The notes: generated by a model from the sequence alone, not told the origin. A stretch of 64,000 bases of DNA from Vibrio bathopelagicus (GCF_014879975.1 NZ_CP062500.1:3585239-3649238); one strand, 5' to 3'; shown: positions 24,788 to 32,870, counted from the first letter of the stretch. Numbers and translations: made by a program.

Positions 24788-25498
24788 ATGAAAGAGTGGA
24801 TAATGAGTGATTTGTTAATTGAGCTAGAGGGGATGCCAAACTCAATTACGGGGATAGGACAAAAGGCAAGAAGAAACAAATGGTTAAAAAGAAAAGCCAT
24901 TGGTCACGCCCGTGCTGTTGAGTACCACATTTCAAATTTTCATCCCGACATACAAAAGCAAATAATTGAGAAGTTAGTCACAAACCCTCTTGAACGTGAA
25001 AAGCTATTAAAAAAAGACTGGACGATACCACCAAGCAATGCCCATGGCTTAAGGCCACTCGATGATTTTGAAGATTGGGCGAAGCTGCCTGTTTATGATG
25101 TACACGCAGCAGCAGGAGCAGGAGCCTTGATTGAATCAGAATATCAAATCGGGGTTTTCAGCTTACCCGTTGAGTTACTGCACGAATACGGTCTTAAGCC
25201 TTGCTATAGCTCTATTATTTTTGTCGATGGTGATTCAATGGAGCCAACGTTAAGCCACAAAGACAGGTTACTTGTTGATATTCGAGAGCAACAACATCCT
25301 GTAGCAACTGGCGTTTATGTGATTCGCATAGATGAGGCTGTTTACGTGAAGCGTTTACAGTGGGATATAGAAAACGGCCTCTACAAAGTAATCTCTGACA
25401 ACCTGAGATACCCTGCTTTTAGTATCAACCATCAGAATGGGCGAAATTTCAAAATAATAGGTAAAGCGGTTGCCCCTGTTATGAAGAAAATCATATGA
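24788..25498 (+). CDS. Repressor: Mu-type HTH fused to S24 (LexA-like) peptidase
   Basis: A 236-residue repressor. The N terminus MKEWIMSDLLIELEGMPNSI followed by TGIGQKARRNKWLKRKAIGH is the Mu-repressor/transposase type winged HTH (about 5-55). The C-terminal half is an S24 self-cleaving domain: AAAGAGALIE (cleavage region, about 110-119), GDSMEPTL (catalytic Ser, about 152) and VYVKRLQ (catalytic Lys, about 194). RecA-triggered autocleavage would link induction to DNA damage. Divergent from cox-like; its stop overlaps the integrase start (ATGA). Confidence 0.85.
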   Translation: MKEWIMSDLLIELEGMPNSITGIGQKARRNKWLKRKAIGHARAVEYHISNFHPDIQKQIIEKLVTNPLEREKLLKKDWTIPPSNAHGLRPLDDFEDWAKLPVYDVHAAAGAGALIESEYQIGVFSLPVELLHEYGLKPCYSSIIFVDGDSMEPTLSHKDRLLVDIREQQHPVATGVYVIRIDEAVYVKRLQWDIENGLYKVISDNLRYPAFSINHQNGRNFKIIGKAVAPVMKKII

Positions 25499-26523
25499 GC
25501 GTTAAGAAAGACGGCGAAAAATGGCTTGTTGATTTAAGGCCATCCGAAAGAAGCGGCAAGCGTTTTAGACGTAAGTTTGATAAAAAGTCAGAGGCTTTAG
25601 CCTATGAGAAACACATACTTTCGACACATCACAATAAAGAGTGGTTAGGTCTACCCGACGACAAACGGCTACTCTCTGAGTTAGTCGAAATATGGTGGAT
25701 TAAGTCAGGCCAACTTAAACGAACGGCAAGCAACTATAGAAAAAAGTTAGACCTGGTATGTCGTGAGCTTGGTAATCCACCCGTCAATAAAATCAATAAT
25801 GCGATGGTTAGCAATTGGCAACTGAATAGAATGTCTAAAGGGCAAAGCGCAAATACAGTCCGCCGATTAACATCGTGTCTAAGTAATGTTTTTACTGTAC
25901 TGATTGAAACGGGTGACTTCAACGCACCTCACCCGTTAAAAGACCTCAAACAACCCGCCCCTAATCGGTCTGAAATGACTTATTTAACAACCTACCAAAT
26001 AGATGCGTTGTTATCAGCGGTACAATCGCACCCTGAACTATCCAAGATAGTAGACATTTGTTTGTCTACTGGTTCACGGTGGAGAGAAACCGTAACTCTA
26101 AAGCCAATGAACCTAAGCCCCTATAGGATTAGATTCACCAACACAAAAACAGGCAAGCCTCGAACTGTTCCTATTAGTGAAGAGTTATATAAAAAGTTGC
26201 AAACCAATGTAAGTGGAAACTTGTTTTCATATGACCCGCAAAAAGAGCTATACGAGATTATGGATTCATTAGAGTTCAATTTACCGAAAGGGCAAAAGGT
26301 TCACGTATTACGGCACACTTTCGCGAGTCACTTTATTATGAACGGCGGTAACATTCTTACGCTAAAAGAAATCCTAGGCCATGCTAGTATTACCCAAACA
26401 ATGGCTTATGCTCATTTAGCACCAGACCACCTAATTGACGCGGTAAAACTTAACCCACTAAGCAGGTTAAGAGATCCACAAAATGACCACACTCACGACC
26501 CAAAGCGACCTATTACCACATAA
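25495..26523 (+). CDS. int: Tyrosine recombinase integrase
   Basis: A 342-residue phage integrase. An N-terminal AP2-like arm-binding region (about 1-55), a SAM-like core-binding domain (about 60-150) and the catalytic domain follow, with all key residues: R in STGSRWRETVTL (about 200), H-x-x-R in VLRHTFASHF (about 275), H in ILGHASITQT and the nucleophile Y in MAYAHLA (about 307). Co-translated with the repressor (ATGA overlap). It ends 71 bp from the attR core, standard for site-specific integration. Confidence 0.95.
   Translation: MSVKKDGEKWLVDLRPSERSGKRFRRKFDKKSEALAYEKHILSTHHNKEWLGLPDDKRLLSELVEIWWIKSGQLKRTASNYRKKLDLVCRELGNPPVNKINNAMVSNWQLNRMSKGQSANTVRRLTSCLSNVFTVLIETGDFNAPHPLKDLKQPAPNRSEMTYLTTYQIDALLSAVQSHPELSKIVDICLSTGSRWRETVTLKPMNLSPYRIRFTNTKTGKPRTVPISEELYKKLQTNVSGNLFSYDPQKELYEIMDSLEFNLPKGQKVHVLRHTFASHFIMNGGNILTLKEILGHASITQTMAYAHLAPDHLIDAVKLNPLSRLRDPQNDHTHDPKRPITT
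26476..26490 (+). repeat. Right copy of a 15-bp repeat, possible integrase arm site
   Basis: CCACAAAATGACCAC, identical to 13701-13715, inside the last codons of the integrase gene. See the left copy for the interpretation. Confidence 0.6.
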
Positions 26524-26593
26524 GACGGATTGTTAAGTGATTGTATTTAATGGCTATGAACCATTACCACCCATACTAAACAACTTGGGAAAC

Positions 26594-26611
26594 GCTCAGT
26601 AATGAGCCTTT
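26594..26611 (+). repeat. attR core (18-bp direct repeat)
   Basis: GCTCAGTAATGAGCCTTT repeats the attL core and is followed by TTTATT, giving the long T tract missing at attL. The left stem arm is shortened here (AACGCTCA instead of AAAGGCTCA). So attL keeps the full hairpin with a poor T tract, while attR keeps the T tract with a short stem. Together they rebuild the ancestral ccoG terminator. Confidence 0.9.
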
Positions 26612-26619
26612 TTTATTAT

Positions 26620-27606
26620 ATGACGATGCAAGCCTTTAACTTTGATAACCTGACCCCTGACTTCATGTGGTACGCACTGGAGAGCATTGGGGTTCGCGCT
26701 GAATCCGGGCTTCTCGCTCTCAACAGTTACGAAAATCGGGTCTACCAATTCACCGATGAAGACCGCAAACGCTACGTTGTTAAGTTTTATCGCCCACAGC
26801 GTTGGAACAAAGCACAGATCCAAGAAGAACACGACTTCGCATTAGAGCTGATCGAACAAGAGATGCCAATCGCTCCGCCAATGCGCATCAATGGTGCGAC
26901 CTTACACGAATACCAAGGCTACCTGTTTGCACTGTTTGAAAGTGTCGGTGGTCGACAGTATGAAGTGGATAACTTAAACCAATTGGAAGGTGTAGGTCGT
27001 TTCCTTGGTCGAATTCATAAAGCCAGTGCAGGCAAAACATTCCAACATCGTCCAACCATTAGCCTAGATGAGTATTTGTACCAGCCACGTAAGATATTAG
27101 AAAACTCTCAGTTTATCCCGACGCATCTAGAAAACGCGTTCTTCAATGACGTCGACCTGCTGATTAAAGAGTTAGAGAGCCAGTGGCCGAGCAATACTGA
27201 AAATATCCGCCTGCATGGCGATTGCCACCCGGGTAATATTCTATGGCGCGACGGGCCAATGTTCGTCGATCTCGATGACGCGCGTAATGGCCCTGCGGTT
27301 CAAGATCTGTGGATGCTGCTTAACGGTGAGCGCCAAGATAAGCTGATGCAACTCGATATTATGTTAGAGAGTTATCAAGAGTTTTGTGATTTTAATCCTT
27401 CGCAACTGAAACTAATCGAACCACTACGCGGTCTACGTATGGTGCATTACATGGCATGGTTGGCGAAGCGATGGCACGATCCGGCGTTTCCTCTAGCCTT
27501 CCCATGGTTTAATGACCCGAAATATTGGGAGCAACAAGTACTTGCTTGTAAAGAGCAAATTGCTACCCTGCAAGAGCCACCACTTTCGTTAATGCCTCAG
27601 TGGTAA
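26620..27606 (+). CDS. srkA: Stress response kinase A
   Basis: A 328-residue YihE/RdoA Ser/Thr kinase of the APH fold, which protects against envelope and redox stress. Landmarks: RYVVKFYRPQRW (ATP lysine, about 47-58), LHGDCHPGNILW (catalytic Asp loop, about 202-213) and FVDLDDARNGP (metal Asp). Codons at 26602, 26620 and 26626 are possible starts; 26602 lies inside attR and is unlikely. dsbA follows 55 bp later, as in E. coli. The provirus has replaced the DNA upstream of the attR core, so the native promoter may be displaced. Confidence 0.94.
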   Translation: MTMQAFNFDNLTPDFMWYALESIGVRAESGLLALNSYENRVYQFTDEDRKRYVVKFYRPQRWNKAQIQEEHDFALELIEQEMPIAPPMRINGATLHEYQGYLFALFESVGGRQYEVDNLNQLEGVGRFLGRIHKASAGKTFQHRPTISLDEYLYQPRKILENSQFIPTHLENAFFNDVDLLIKELESQWPSNTENIRLHGDCHPGNILWRDGPMFVDLDDARNGPAVQDLWMLLNGERQDKLMQLDIMLESYQEFCDFNPSQLKLIEPLRGLRMVHYMAWLAKRWHDPAFPLAFPWFNDPKYWEQQVLACKEQIATLQEPPLSLMPQW

Positions 27607-27661
27607 ACGCAATCGCAACATACAACTAGATAAAAATTCAAACATAATGGAGATTGGATAA

Positions 27662-28261
27662 ATGAAAAAGCTATTCGCATTTTTCTCATTGATCATGTTG
27701 AGCCTTTCAGCTCACGCTGCGAAATTTAACGAAGGTGAACACTACAAAGTTCTCGATCTAGAAGCATCAAAAAAACCAGTGGTGACAGAGTTCTTCTCTT
27801 TCTACTGCCCACACTGTAATAGCTTTGAGCCTATCATCCAGCAGCTAAAACAACAGCTACCTGCTGACGCTAAGCTACAAAAGAACCATGTTTCATTCAT
27901 GGGCGGCAACATGGGTCTGCCAATGAGCAAAGCTTACGCAACTATGATTGCACTGAAAGTTGAAGATAAAATGGTACCAGTGATGTTTAACCGCATCCAC
28001 ACCATGAACAAGCCACCACGCGATGAAGCAGAACTGCGTCAAATCTTCCTAGATGAAGGCGTTGATGCTAAGAAATTTGACGCGGCTTACAATGGCTTTG
28101 CTGTAGATTCAATGGTTCGTCGTTTTGACAAAGCATTCAAAGACAGCGGCCTTTCAGGCGTACCAGCTGTTGTGGTAAACAACCGTTACTTGATTGATGC
28201 TCAAGGTATTAGCTCTCTAGATGAATACTTCGAGCTGGTTAACTTCCTACTGAAGAAGTAA
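27662..28261 (+). CDS. dsbA: Thiol:disulfide interchange protein DsbA
   Basis: A 199-residue periplasmic oxidase that introduces disulfide bonds into exported proteins; DsbB recycles it. Signal peptide [19 protein letters not shown], thioredoxin fold with the active site FYCPHCNSF at about 47-55, helical insertion about 80-150, and cis-Pro loop [23 protein letters not shown] is the ribosome site. srkA-dsbA coupling is conserved with E. coli. Confidence 0.97.
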   Translation: MKKLFAFFSLIMLSLSAHAAKFNEGEHYKVLDLEASKKPVVTEFFSFYCPHCNSFEPIIQQLKQQLPADAKLQKNHVSFMGGNMGLPMSKAYATMIALKVEDKMVPVMFNRIHTMNKPPRDEAELRQIFLDEGVDAKKFDAAYNGFAVDSMVRRFDKAFKDSGLSGVPAVVVNNRYLIDAQGISSLDEYFELVNFLLKK

Positions 28262-28283
28262 AAAATAATCAAAAAACTATAAT

Positions 28284-28308
28284 AAGGGAGCTTCGGCTTC
28301 CTTTTTTG
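28284..28308 (+). terminator. Terminator after dsbA
   Basis: AAGGGAGC-ttcg-GCTTCCTT with a stable TTCG loop (one G-T pair), followed by TTTTG. It closes the srkA-dsbA unit. The 190 bases to the next gene are AT-rich and show nothing else I can name. Confidence 0.85.
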
Positions 28309-28499
28309 TGTCTGGTGCTTTTTAATAATTTTTCAGCAAACAACATAATTTTTAGCGATCGATACGGTTCTACTTCCCATTTATCTAATAAACATTTATA
28401 AGGTGCGCGATAAAGTGAACCTTTAGATTTCGTTGTTTTCTATAACTTTTTATTAACAACTATTTGTTGCTACCACTCAATGGGGCAAGGAGCCTCTGA

Positions 28500-29453
28500 A
28501 TGAAAATTAAATATACGTTATTAGCACTGAGCGTTGCCGCAGCACCTGCTTTTGCCAAGCTTGCTGATGAAGCTGGTTTCAGTGGTGAAATCTCTATCAA
28601 CACCGGTTTTACTTCTTCAACCTCAAATTTTAATACCGATGCTGACAGCAACCTTTCATCGAACCAACAAAAAGCTTCATCTGAAAGTTCTTTTCTAGTC
28701 GCTCCTTTAGGAAGTATTGCTTACACCTTTGGTGAAAAATTGAACCAACAGGTATACACAGGTACCGCACGTGATGACGTAGCAACAGGTACTGTTGTAC
28801 TAGAAGTGGGCTACAAGTATCAACTCGAGTCAGGCATGGTGATCGATGCTTCGATTCTGCCAACCATTATGTCTGGTGAAACCTGGGCCGACCCATACAA
28901 CACCACATCAGCACGAAGCAAAACAGACGAAACGGGTAATGCCTTCCGTCTAAAACTTGAGAGCATCGCAGGCTCTCCGTTTTCACTGGATATGGCCTTC
29001 GCCACCAAAGATGTAGAAAACGACTTAGTTGAAGACGCATTAAAACGAGATGCGGACACCTTCTACCTGAAAGGTCAGTACCGTCAGCCTATTAGCCGCA
29101 CCATGATGCTGGTTCCGTCATTGATTTATCAATCAACAGATGCAGAAGGCGATGCAGCATCATTCGAGCAGCTAGGTGGTGAGGTAAGTTTATTTGGTGG
29201 CATAGGTCGTCATAAATACGCACTAACGGCGGGTTACAACCAACGCTCTTACGATGCAAGCAGTCTGACTTACCAAAAGAAACGCAGCGACGACAGCATC
29301 AACCTGTTTGCCGCGTATGAATATGATCAATTCATGGACTGGGAAAACTGGTCATTTGTATCGCTAGCGGGTTACGGTACCAGCGAGTCAAACATTACCT
29401 TCTACGATGAATCACAATACATCGTCTCCGTTGGCTTGAACTACAAGTTCTAG
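28500..29453 (+). CDS. DUF2860 family outer membrane protein
   Basis: A 317-residue protein with a signal peptide (MKIKYTLLALSVAAAPAFA). The mature start KLADEAGFSGEISINTGFTS is typical of the Vibrio DUF2860 family. Amphipathic beta strands alternate through the sequence and it ends VGLNYKF, with the terminal Phe required for outer membrane insertion by BAM. Probably a small beta barrel of unknown substrate. CAAGGAGCC precedes the ATG. Followed by a terminator and then an IS element. Confidence 0.85.
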   Translation: MKIKYTLLALSVAAAPAFAKLADEAGFSGEISINTGFTSSTSNFNTDADSNLSSNQQKASSESSFLVAPLGSIAYTFGEKLNQQVYTGTARDDVATGTVVLEVGYKYQLESGMVIDASILPTIMSGETWADPYNTTSARSKTDETGNAFRLKLESIAGSPFSLDMAFATKDVENDLVEDALKRDADTFYLKGQYRQPISRTMMLVPSLIYQSTDAEGDAASFEQLGGEVSLFGGIGRHKYALTAGYNQRSYDASSLTYQKKRSDDSINLFAAYEYDQFMDWENWSFVSLAGYGTSESNITFYDESQYIVSVGLNYKF

Positions 29454-29496
29454 TTAGGCTTCACAGCTCGCTAATAACCATTAGTTCATAACAACG

Positions 29497-29524
29497 AAAG
29501 CCTGCGTAAAAAGCAGGCTTTTTT
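29497..29524 (+). terminator. Terminator after the DUF2860 gene
   Basis: AAAGCCTGC-gtaaaaa-GCAGGCTTT followed by TTT. The IS3-family element begins 9 bases later, so its insertion did not disturb the upstream gene. Confidence 0.85.
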
Positions 29525-29585
29525 GTTTGTATTGTACCGTCCTAAATATGGTTGACACATTTCCAACATGAAATTGGAGAGTGTC

Positions 29586-29987
29586 ATGAAAACAACAAGT
29601 AGACGTACTCAACGAGATTATTCTCTTGCCTTTAAATTGGCAGTCGTAAGCCAAGTTGAAAAAGGCGAAATGACTTATAAGCAAGCTCAAGAACGTTATG
29701 GGATCCAAGGTCGCTCTACCGTTTTAGTTTGGCTTCGCAAACATGGTCAACTAGATTGGTCTAAAGGAATAGAACAATCGAGAGCGTTAGGAGCGACTAT
29801 GTCAAACTCTTCCTCAACTCAAACCCCAGAGCAACGAATCAAAGAACTCGAGCAGCAATTAGAAGAAACTCAGCTCAAAGCTCAGTTCTTTGAAGCGGTT
29901 GTAAAAGTCATGGATCGAGATTTCGGAGTCCGAATTTCAAAGAAGCGCAAGGCCGAGTTATTAAGGAAAAAACGGTCAGAAAGTTGA
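29586..29987 (+). CDS. IS3-family OrfA (transposase HTH subunit)
   Basis: About 133 residues. An N-terminal HTH of the IS3 OrfA type (RDYSLAFKLAVVSQVEKGEM then YKQAQERYGIQGRSTVLVWL, about 10-50) and a C-terminal leucine-zipper-like region (EQRIKELEQQLEETQLKAQF, about 85-105). The ATG at 29586 is chosen over 29568 because GGAGAGTGTC precedes it and the family starts MKTTSRR. The stop overlaps the orfB start (TTGA). Confidence 0.88.
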   Translation: MKTTSRRTQRDYSLAFKLAVVSQVEKGEMTYKQAQERYGIQGRSTVLVWLRKHGQLDWSKGIEQSRALGATMSNSSSTQTPEQRIKELEQQLEETQLKAQFFEAVVKVMDRDFGVRISKKRKAELLRKKRSES

Positions 29988-30790
29988 CCGTCACTAAAGC
30001 TTGTCACTTCATAGGTATTACACGACAAGCTTTCTACAAGCGCTGTGTTGCAGAAATTCATCAGACAAAGAAAGATGAATCCGTACTCGGTTTTGTGAAG
30101 GAGCAAAGGATGATGCACCCTCGTATAGGGACTCGTAAGATCAAGTATTTACTTGCTCAAAACGATATTGAAATCGGGCGAGACCGCTTATTCTCTCTGC
30201 TGAGAATGAATCGATTATTAGTACAGAATCGAAGGGCTTACCATCGAACCACAAACAGTAATCATCGCTTTTACTGCCATCCAAATCGAATCAAAGAAGG
30301 CTTAATACCGGAAGGACCAGAGCAATTATGGGTTGCCGATGTTACTTATCTAACAACGCGGCGTGGTAGTACTTATCTCAGTTTAGTGACGGACGCTTAC
30401 TCAAGAAAAATCGTGGGCTATCACATAAGTGATGATATGAAAGCTCGCACGGTCAAGCAGGCCTTTTTAAACGCGTTGAAAGAGCGGAAGAATACAGGTG
30501 AGCTTGTCCATCACTCAGATCGAGGTGTTCAGTACTGCTCTGTTGAATACCAAGAGTTGCATCGACAGTATGATGTATCTTGCTCAATGACTGATGGCTA
30601 TGACTGTTATCAGAATGCGTTGGCAGAGAGGATCAACGGAATACTGAAGATGGAGTATCTGTTGAATAAGCCTAATGATTTAGATGAAGCAAAGAAAATG
30701 GTCGCTGAATCAGTAAAAATCTATAATGAATATAGGCCTCACACAGCTCTAAAATACAAAACGCCCGATGAAGTACATCGAGCGTTTTAG
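29984..30790 (+). CDS. IS3-family OrfB transposase (DDE)
   Basis: A 268-residue DDE transposase. An N-terminal HTH_21 region (about 40-95) is followed by the rve integrase core with the catalytic triad: D in WVADVTYL (about 117), D in HHSDRGVQY (about 178) and E in NALAERINGILKMEY (about 214). Its frame is -1 relative to orfA and is open upstream across the A6 run at 29967-29972, so an OrfAB fusion by frameshifting is possible. Alternatively the TTG at 29984 may be used by coupling. Confidence 0.92.
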   Translation: MTVTKACHFIGITRQAFYKRCVAEIHQTKKDESVLGFVKEQRMMHPRIGTRKIKYLLAQNDIEIGRDRLFSLLRMNRLLVQNRRAYHRTTNSNHRFYCHPNRIKEGLIPEGPEQLWVADVTYLTTRRGSTYLSLVTDAYSRKIVGYHISDDMKARTVKQAFLNALKERKNTGELVHHSDRGVQYCSVEYQELHRQYDVSCSMTDGYDCYQNALAERINGILKMEYLLNKPNDLDEAKKMVAESVKIYNEYRPHTALKYKTPDEVHRAF

Positions 30791-30875
30791 TCAATCAAGT
30801 GTCAACCCATATCAGGACGGGTCATATACTAATCACAGTAAATAAATGACCCGTTGTTGACTACGATTGGTATTA

Positions 30876-32399
30876 CTACACAGCCTGAGCCGAGAGTTGT
30901 TTCAAGAGTCGATCCATCGCTCGATAGCCAAGCGCCTCCGATAAATGCTTCTTTTCAATCTGCTCGTTACCCTCTAAGTCCGCAATAGTTCGCGCTACCT
31001 TGATGATTCGATGATAAGCACGAATCGATAAACCCAATCGATGCAGCGCCGTTTCTAAAAACTCCGCATCCTCGCGTCGCAACGGACAATATTTTTCGAT
31101 TTCTCGGCTACCTAACAACGCATTCGATTTATGATTCCTAGACAGCATCAACTGACGCGCTTGCTTGACCCTTAGTTTGACCACTTGAGTCGTTTCGCCA
31201 CGGTCGCCACCTTCAGCCAACATCCCTTTGGGCAGTAGTGGGATCTCTAATGACATATCGAATCTATCCAGTAATGGCCCCGATAATCGATTGAGATAGC
31301 GCAATATGATCTGCGGATTCGCTCGCGCTTGATTGCCTTCGTAATAACCTGTTGGGCTAGGGTTCAACGCACCCACCAATTGAAAGCGAGCCGGGAAACG
31401 AGTCTTACCTGCCACGCGTGAAATAATGATCTCGCCCGACTCTAGCGGCTCTCGTAATGAATCGAGTACCTTGCGTTCAAACTCGGGCATTTCATCAAGA
31501 AACAGTAAGCCATTATGCGCCAAAGAGATCTCTCCGGGGCGAGGTACAGAACCACCACCTACCAACGCGGCCATCGAACTGGAATGATGAGGAGACCGAA
31601 AAGGTCTTTGCTTCCAATTGTATTGATTGATCTCTTGTTGCGTTAACGAGGCCACCGAAGCGGTTTCCATCGCCTCGACATCACTCATTTCAGGCAGCAG
31701 GTCGCGCAATCGAGAAGCGAGCATAGTCTTGCCTGTACCCGGTGGACCAAGGAATAATAAGTTGTGATTGCCTGCCGCTGCTATCTCTAATGCACGCTTG
31801 CCTTGCTGTTGACCAATGATGTCCTGCAAATCACGATGTTCGACTGTATCGACCTGATGTTGCTCTGTGCGATACAACCCAAGCTGAGCCTGACCACACA
31901 TATCCGCACAAACCTCCAACAACGTTTGCGCTGATTTATGTGCGCCCTTACCGACTAACGCTGCCTGATCACCATTGTGATGTGGTACCACCAAACATCG
32001 CTCAACACTGTCGGCCGCTAATGTGGCTGGCAGCACTCCTTTGACTGAACGCAGTTCTCCCGACAGTGCCAATTCACCAATAAACTCATGTTGGGCTATT
32101 TTTGATGTCGGTAGCTGATCCGACGCCACCAAAATACCCAGAGCAATCGGTAAGTCAAAACGCCCTCCCTCTTTGGGTAAATCCGCAGGAGCAAGGTTGA
32201 CGGTGATTCTTTTCGATGGGAATTCAAAGCGAGAATTGATGATGGCACTCCTCACTCGGTCTTTCGATTCCTTAACCGTCGTCTCAGGTAAACCCACCAG
32301 CGTAAAACCGGGCATTCCGTTGCTTATATGCACCTCCACGGTTACTTCTGGTGCCTCTACACCCACACTAGCTCGGCTATGAATTATCGCGAGTCCCAT
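30876..32399 (-). CDS. comM: ComM / YifB family AAA+ helicase
   Basis: A 507-residue Mg-chelatase-like AAA+ protein that acts as a hexameric branch-migration helicase in natural transformation in V. cholerae. An N-terminal Lon-like fold (about 1-170), then the AAA+ core: Walker A GPPGTGKTMLASRL (about 219-232) and Walker B GLLFLDEMPEF. The C-terminal Mg_chelatase_C domain follows. Start ATG at 32399 (MGLAIIHSRASVGVEAPEVT); the frame is open further upstream, but conservation begins at MGLA. Divergent from ilvL. Confidence 0.95.
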   Translation of the reverse strand: MGLAIIHSRASVGVEAPEVTVEVHISNGMPGFTLVGLPETTVKESKDRVRSAIINSRFEFPSKRITVNLAPADLPKEGGRFDLPIALGILVASDQLPTSKIAQHEFIGELALSGELRSVKGVLPATLAADSVERCLVVPHHNGDQAALVGKGAHKSAQTLLEVCADMCGQAQLGLYRTEQHQVDTVEHRDLQDIIGQQQGKRALEIAAAGNHNLLFLGPPGTGKTMLASRLRDLLPEMSDVEAMETASVASLTQQEINQYNWKQRPFRSPHHSSSMAALVGGGSVPRPGEISLAHNGLLFLDEMPEFERKVLDSLREPLESGEIIISRVAGKTRFPARFQLVGALNPSPTGYYEGNQARANPQIILRYLNRLSGPLLDRFDMSLEIPLLPKGMLAEGGDRGETTQVVKLRVKQARQLMLSRNHKSNALLGSREIEKYCPLRREDAEFLETALHRLGLSIRAYHRIIKVARTIADLEGNEQIEKKHLSEALGYRAMDRLLKQLSAQAV

Positions 32400-32522
32400 A
32401 ACTTTCCTTTGTCTTTGATTTAAAAGTATTCGCTCTGGATATTCGTTGCTCACCAAAGCTATAAGGTTGTTATATAGCTTGGTGGAATGGTGTTTTAATG
32501 TGAAAAAAGAATGACATTTTCC

Positions 32523-32550
32523 TTGTCATGCGGCAGATTTGTGTGATAAC
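32523..32550 (+). promoter_or_regulatory. Probable ilv operon promoter
   Basis: TTGTCA (32523-32528) and GATAAC (32545-32550) with 16-bp spacing, about 53 bp upstream of the leader peptide start. It overlaps an inverted repeat ATGACA...TGTCAT (32512-32529). The match to consensus is moderate; position and spacing are the main support. Confidence 0.5.
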
Positions 32551-32602
32551 ACTAGAGATGTAGACAATTACTTAAGACAATAAACGAGAAAACTCGAATT
32601 TT

Positions 32603-32692
32603 ATGATGTTTAACGCTCGCATTTACGCACTGATTAACCTGATTATCGTAGTCATTATTAAGACTACGCGGGGGCGAGTGGGAAAAAAGTAA
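32603..32692 (+). CDS. ilvL: ilv leader peptide
   Basis: A 29-codon ORF: MMFNARIYALINLIIVVIIK, then TTRGRVGKK. It contains seven Ile, two Leu and three Val codons, most clustered as LINLIIVVII, the typical control cluster of a branched-chain amino acid attenuator. Ribosome stalling there would favour an antiterminator over the terminator at 32704-32741. Placed 180 bp before ilvG. Confidence 0.9.
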   Translation: MMFNARIYALINLIIVVIIKTTRGRVGKK

Positions 32693-32703
32693 CCACGAAT
32701 TAG

Positions 32704-32741
32704 AAAAAACCCCCGCACTGAAAAGTTCGGGGGTTTTTTCT
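32704..32741 (+). terminator. ilv attenuator terminator
   Basis: AAAAAACCCCCG and CGGGGGTTTTTT form a perfect 12-bp stem with a short loop, followed by a T run and CTAATTT. It lies 12 bases after the leader peptide stop and upstream of ilvG, so it is an attenuator rather than an operon end. The preceding segment GACTACGCGGGGGCGAG can pair with the C-rich arm as the antiterminator. Confidence 0.9.
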
Positions 32742-32870
32742 AATTTAACGATTCGATTTTTATATTTGAAACATTTTCGGCTTTGCCGATTTACAGGAAG
32801 AATGGGAGCACAAGATGTGCATAGACAATGGAAACAGTTACCAAAATATAGGTAATACGGGGAAATTCCG

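Larger units (their letters stand above)
13635..26593. mobile_element. Temperate tailless virus (corticovirus-like, capsid gene resembling PM2 P2), integrated
   Basis: A 12,959-bp element between two copies of an 18-bp repeat. It carries 27 genes: plus-strand repressor and integrase, and a long minus-strand array. The replication part is a Cox-like protein, small proteins and HUH Rep. The assembly part is a packaging ATPase, the capsid protein and many one-helix membrane proteins. The exit part is a spike, M15 endolysin and holin. No terminase, portal, protease, tape measure or tail gene is present. PM2 (about 10 kb) has the same Rep/ATPase/capsid trio. All essential genes look intact, so it may be inducible. 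Confidence 0.88.
29533..30824 (+). mobile_element. IS3-family insertion sequence, complete
   Basis: A 1,292-bp element with imperfect terminal inverted repeats. Left end TGTACCGTCCTAAATATGG; reverse complement of the right end TGACCCGTCCTGATATGGG; both continue TTGACAC. It is flanked by a 3-bp duplication TAT (29530-29532 and 30825-30827), the usual IS3 footprint. It carries two overlapping ORFs, orfA and orfB, both intact, so it may be active. It sits between convergent units (DUF2860 and comM) and breaks no gene. Confidence 0.92.
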
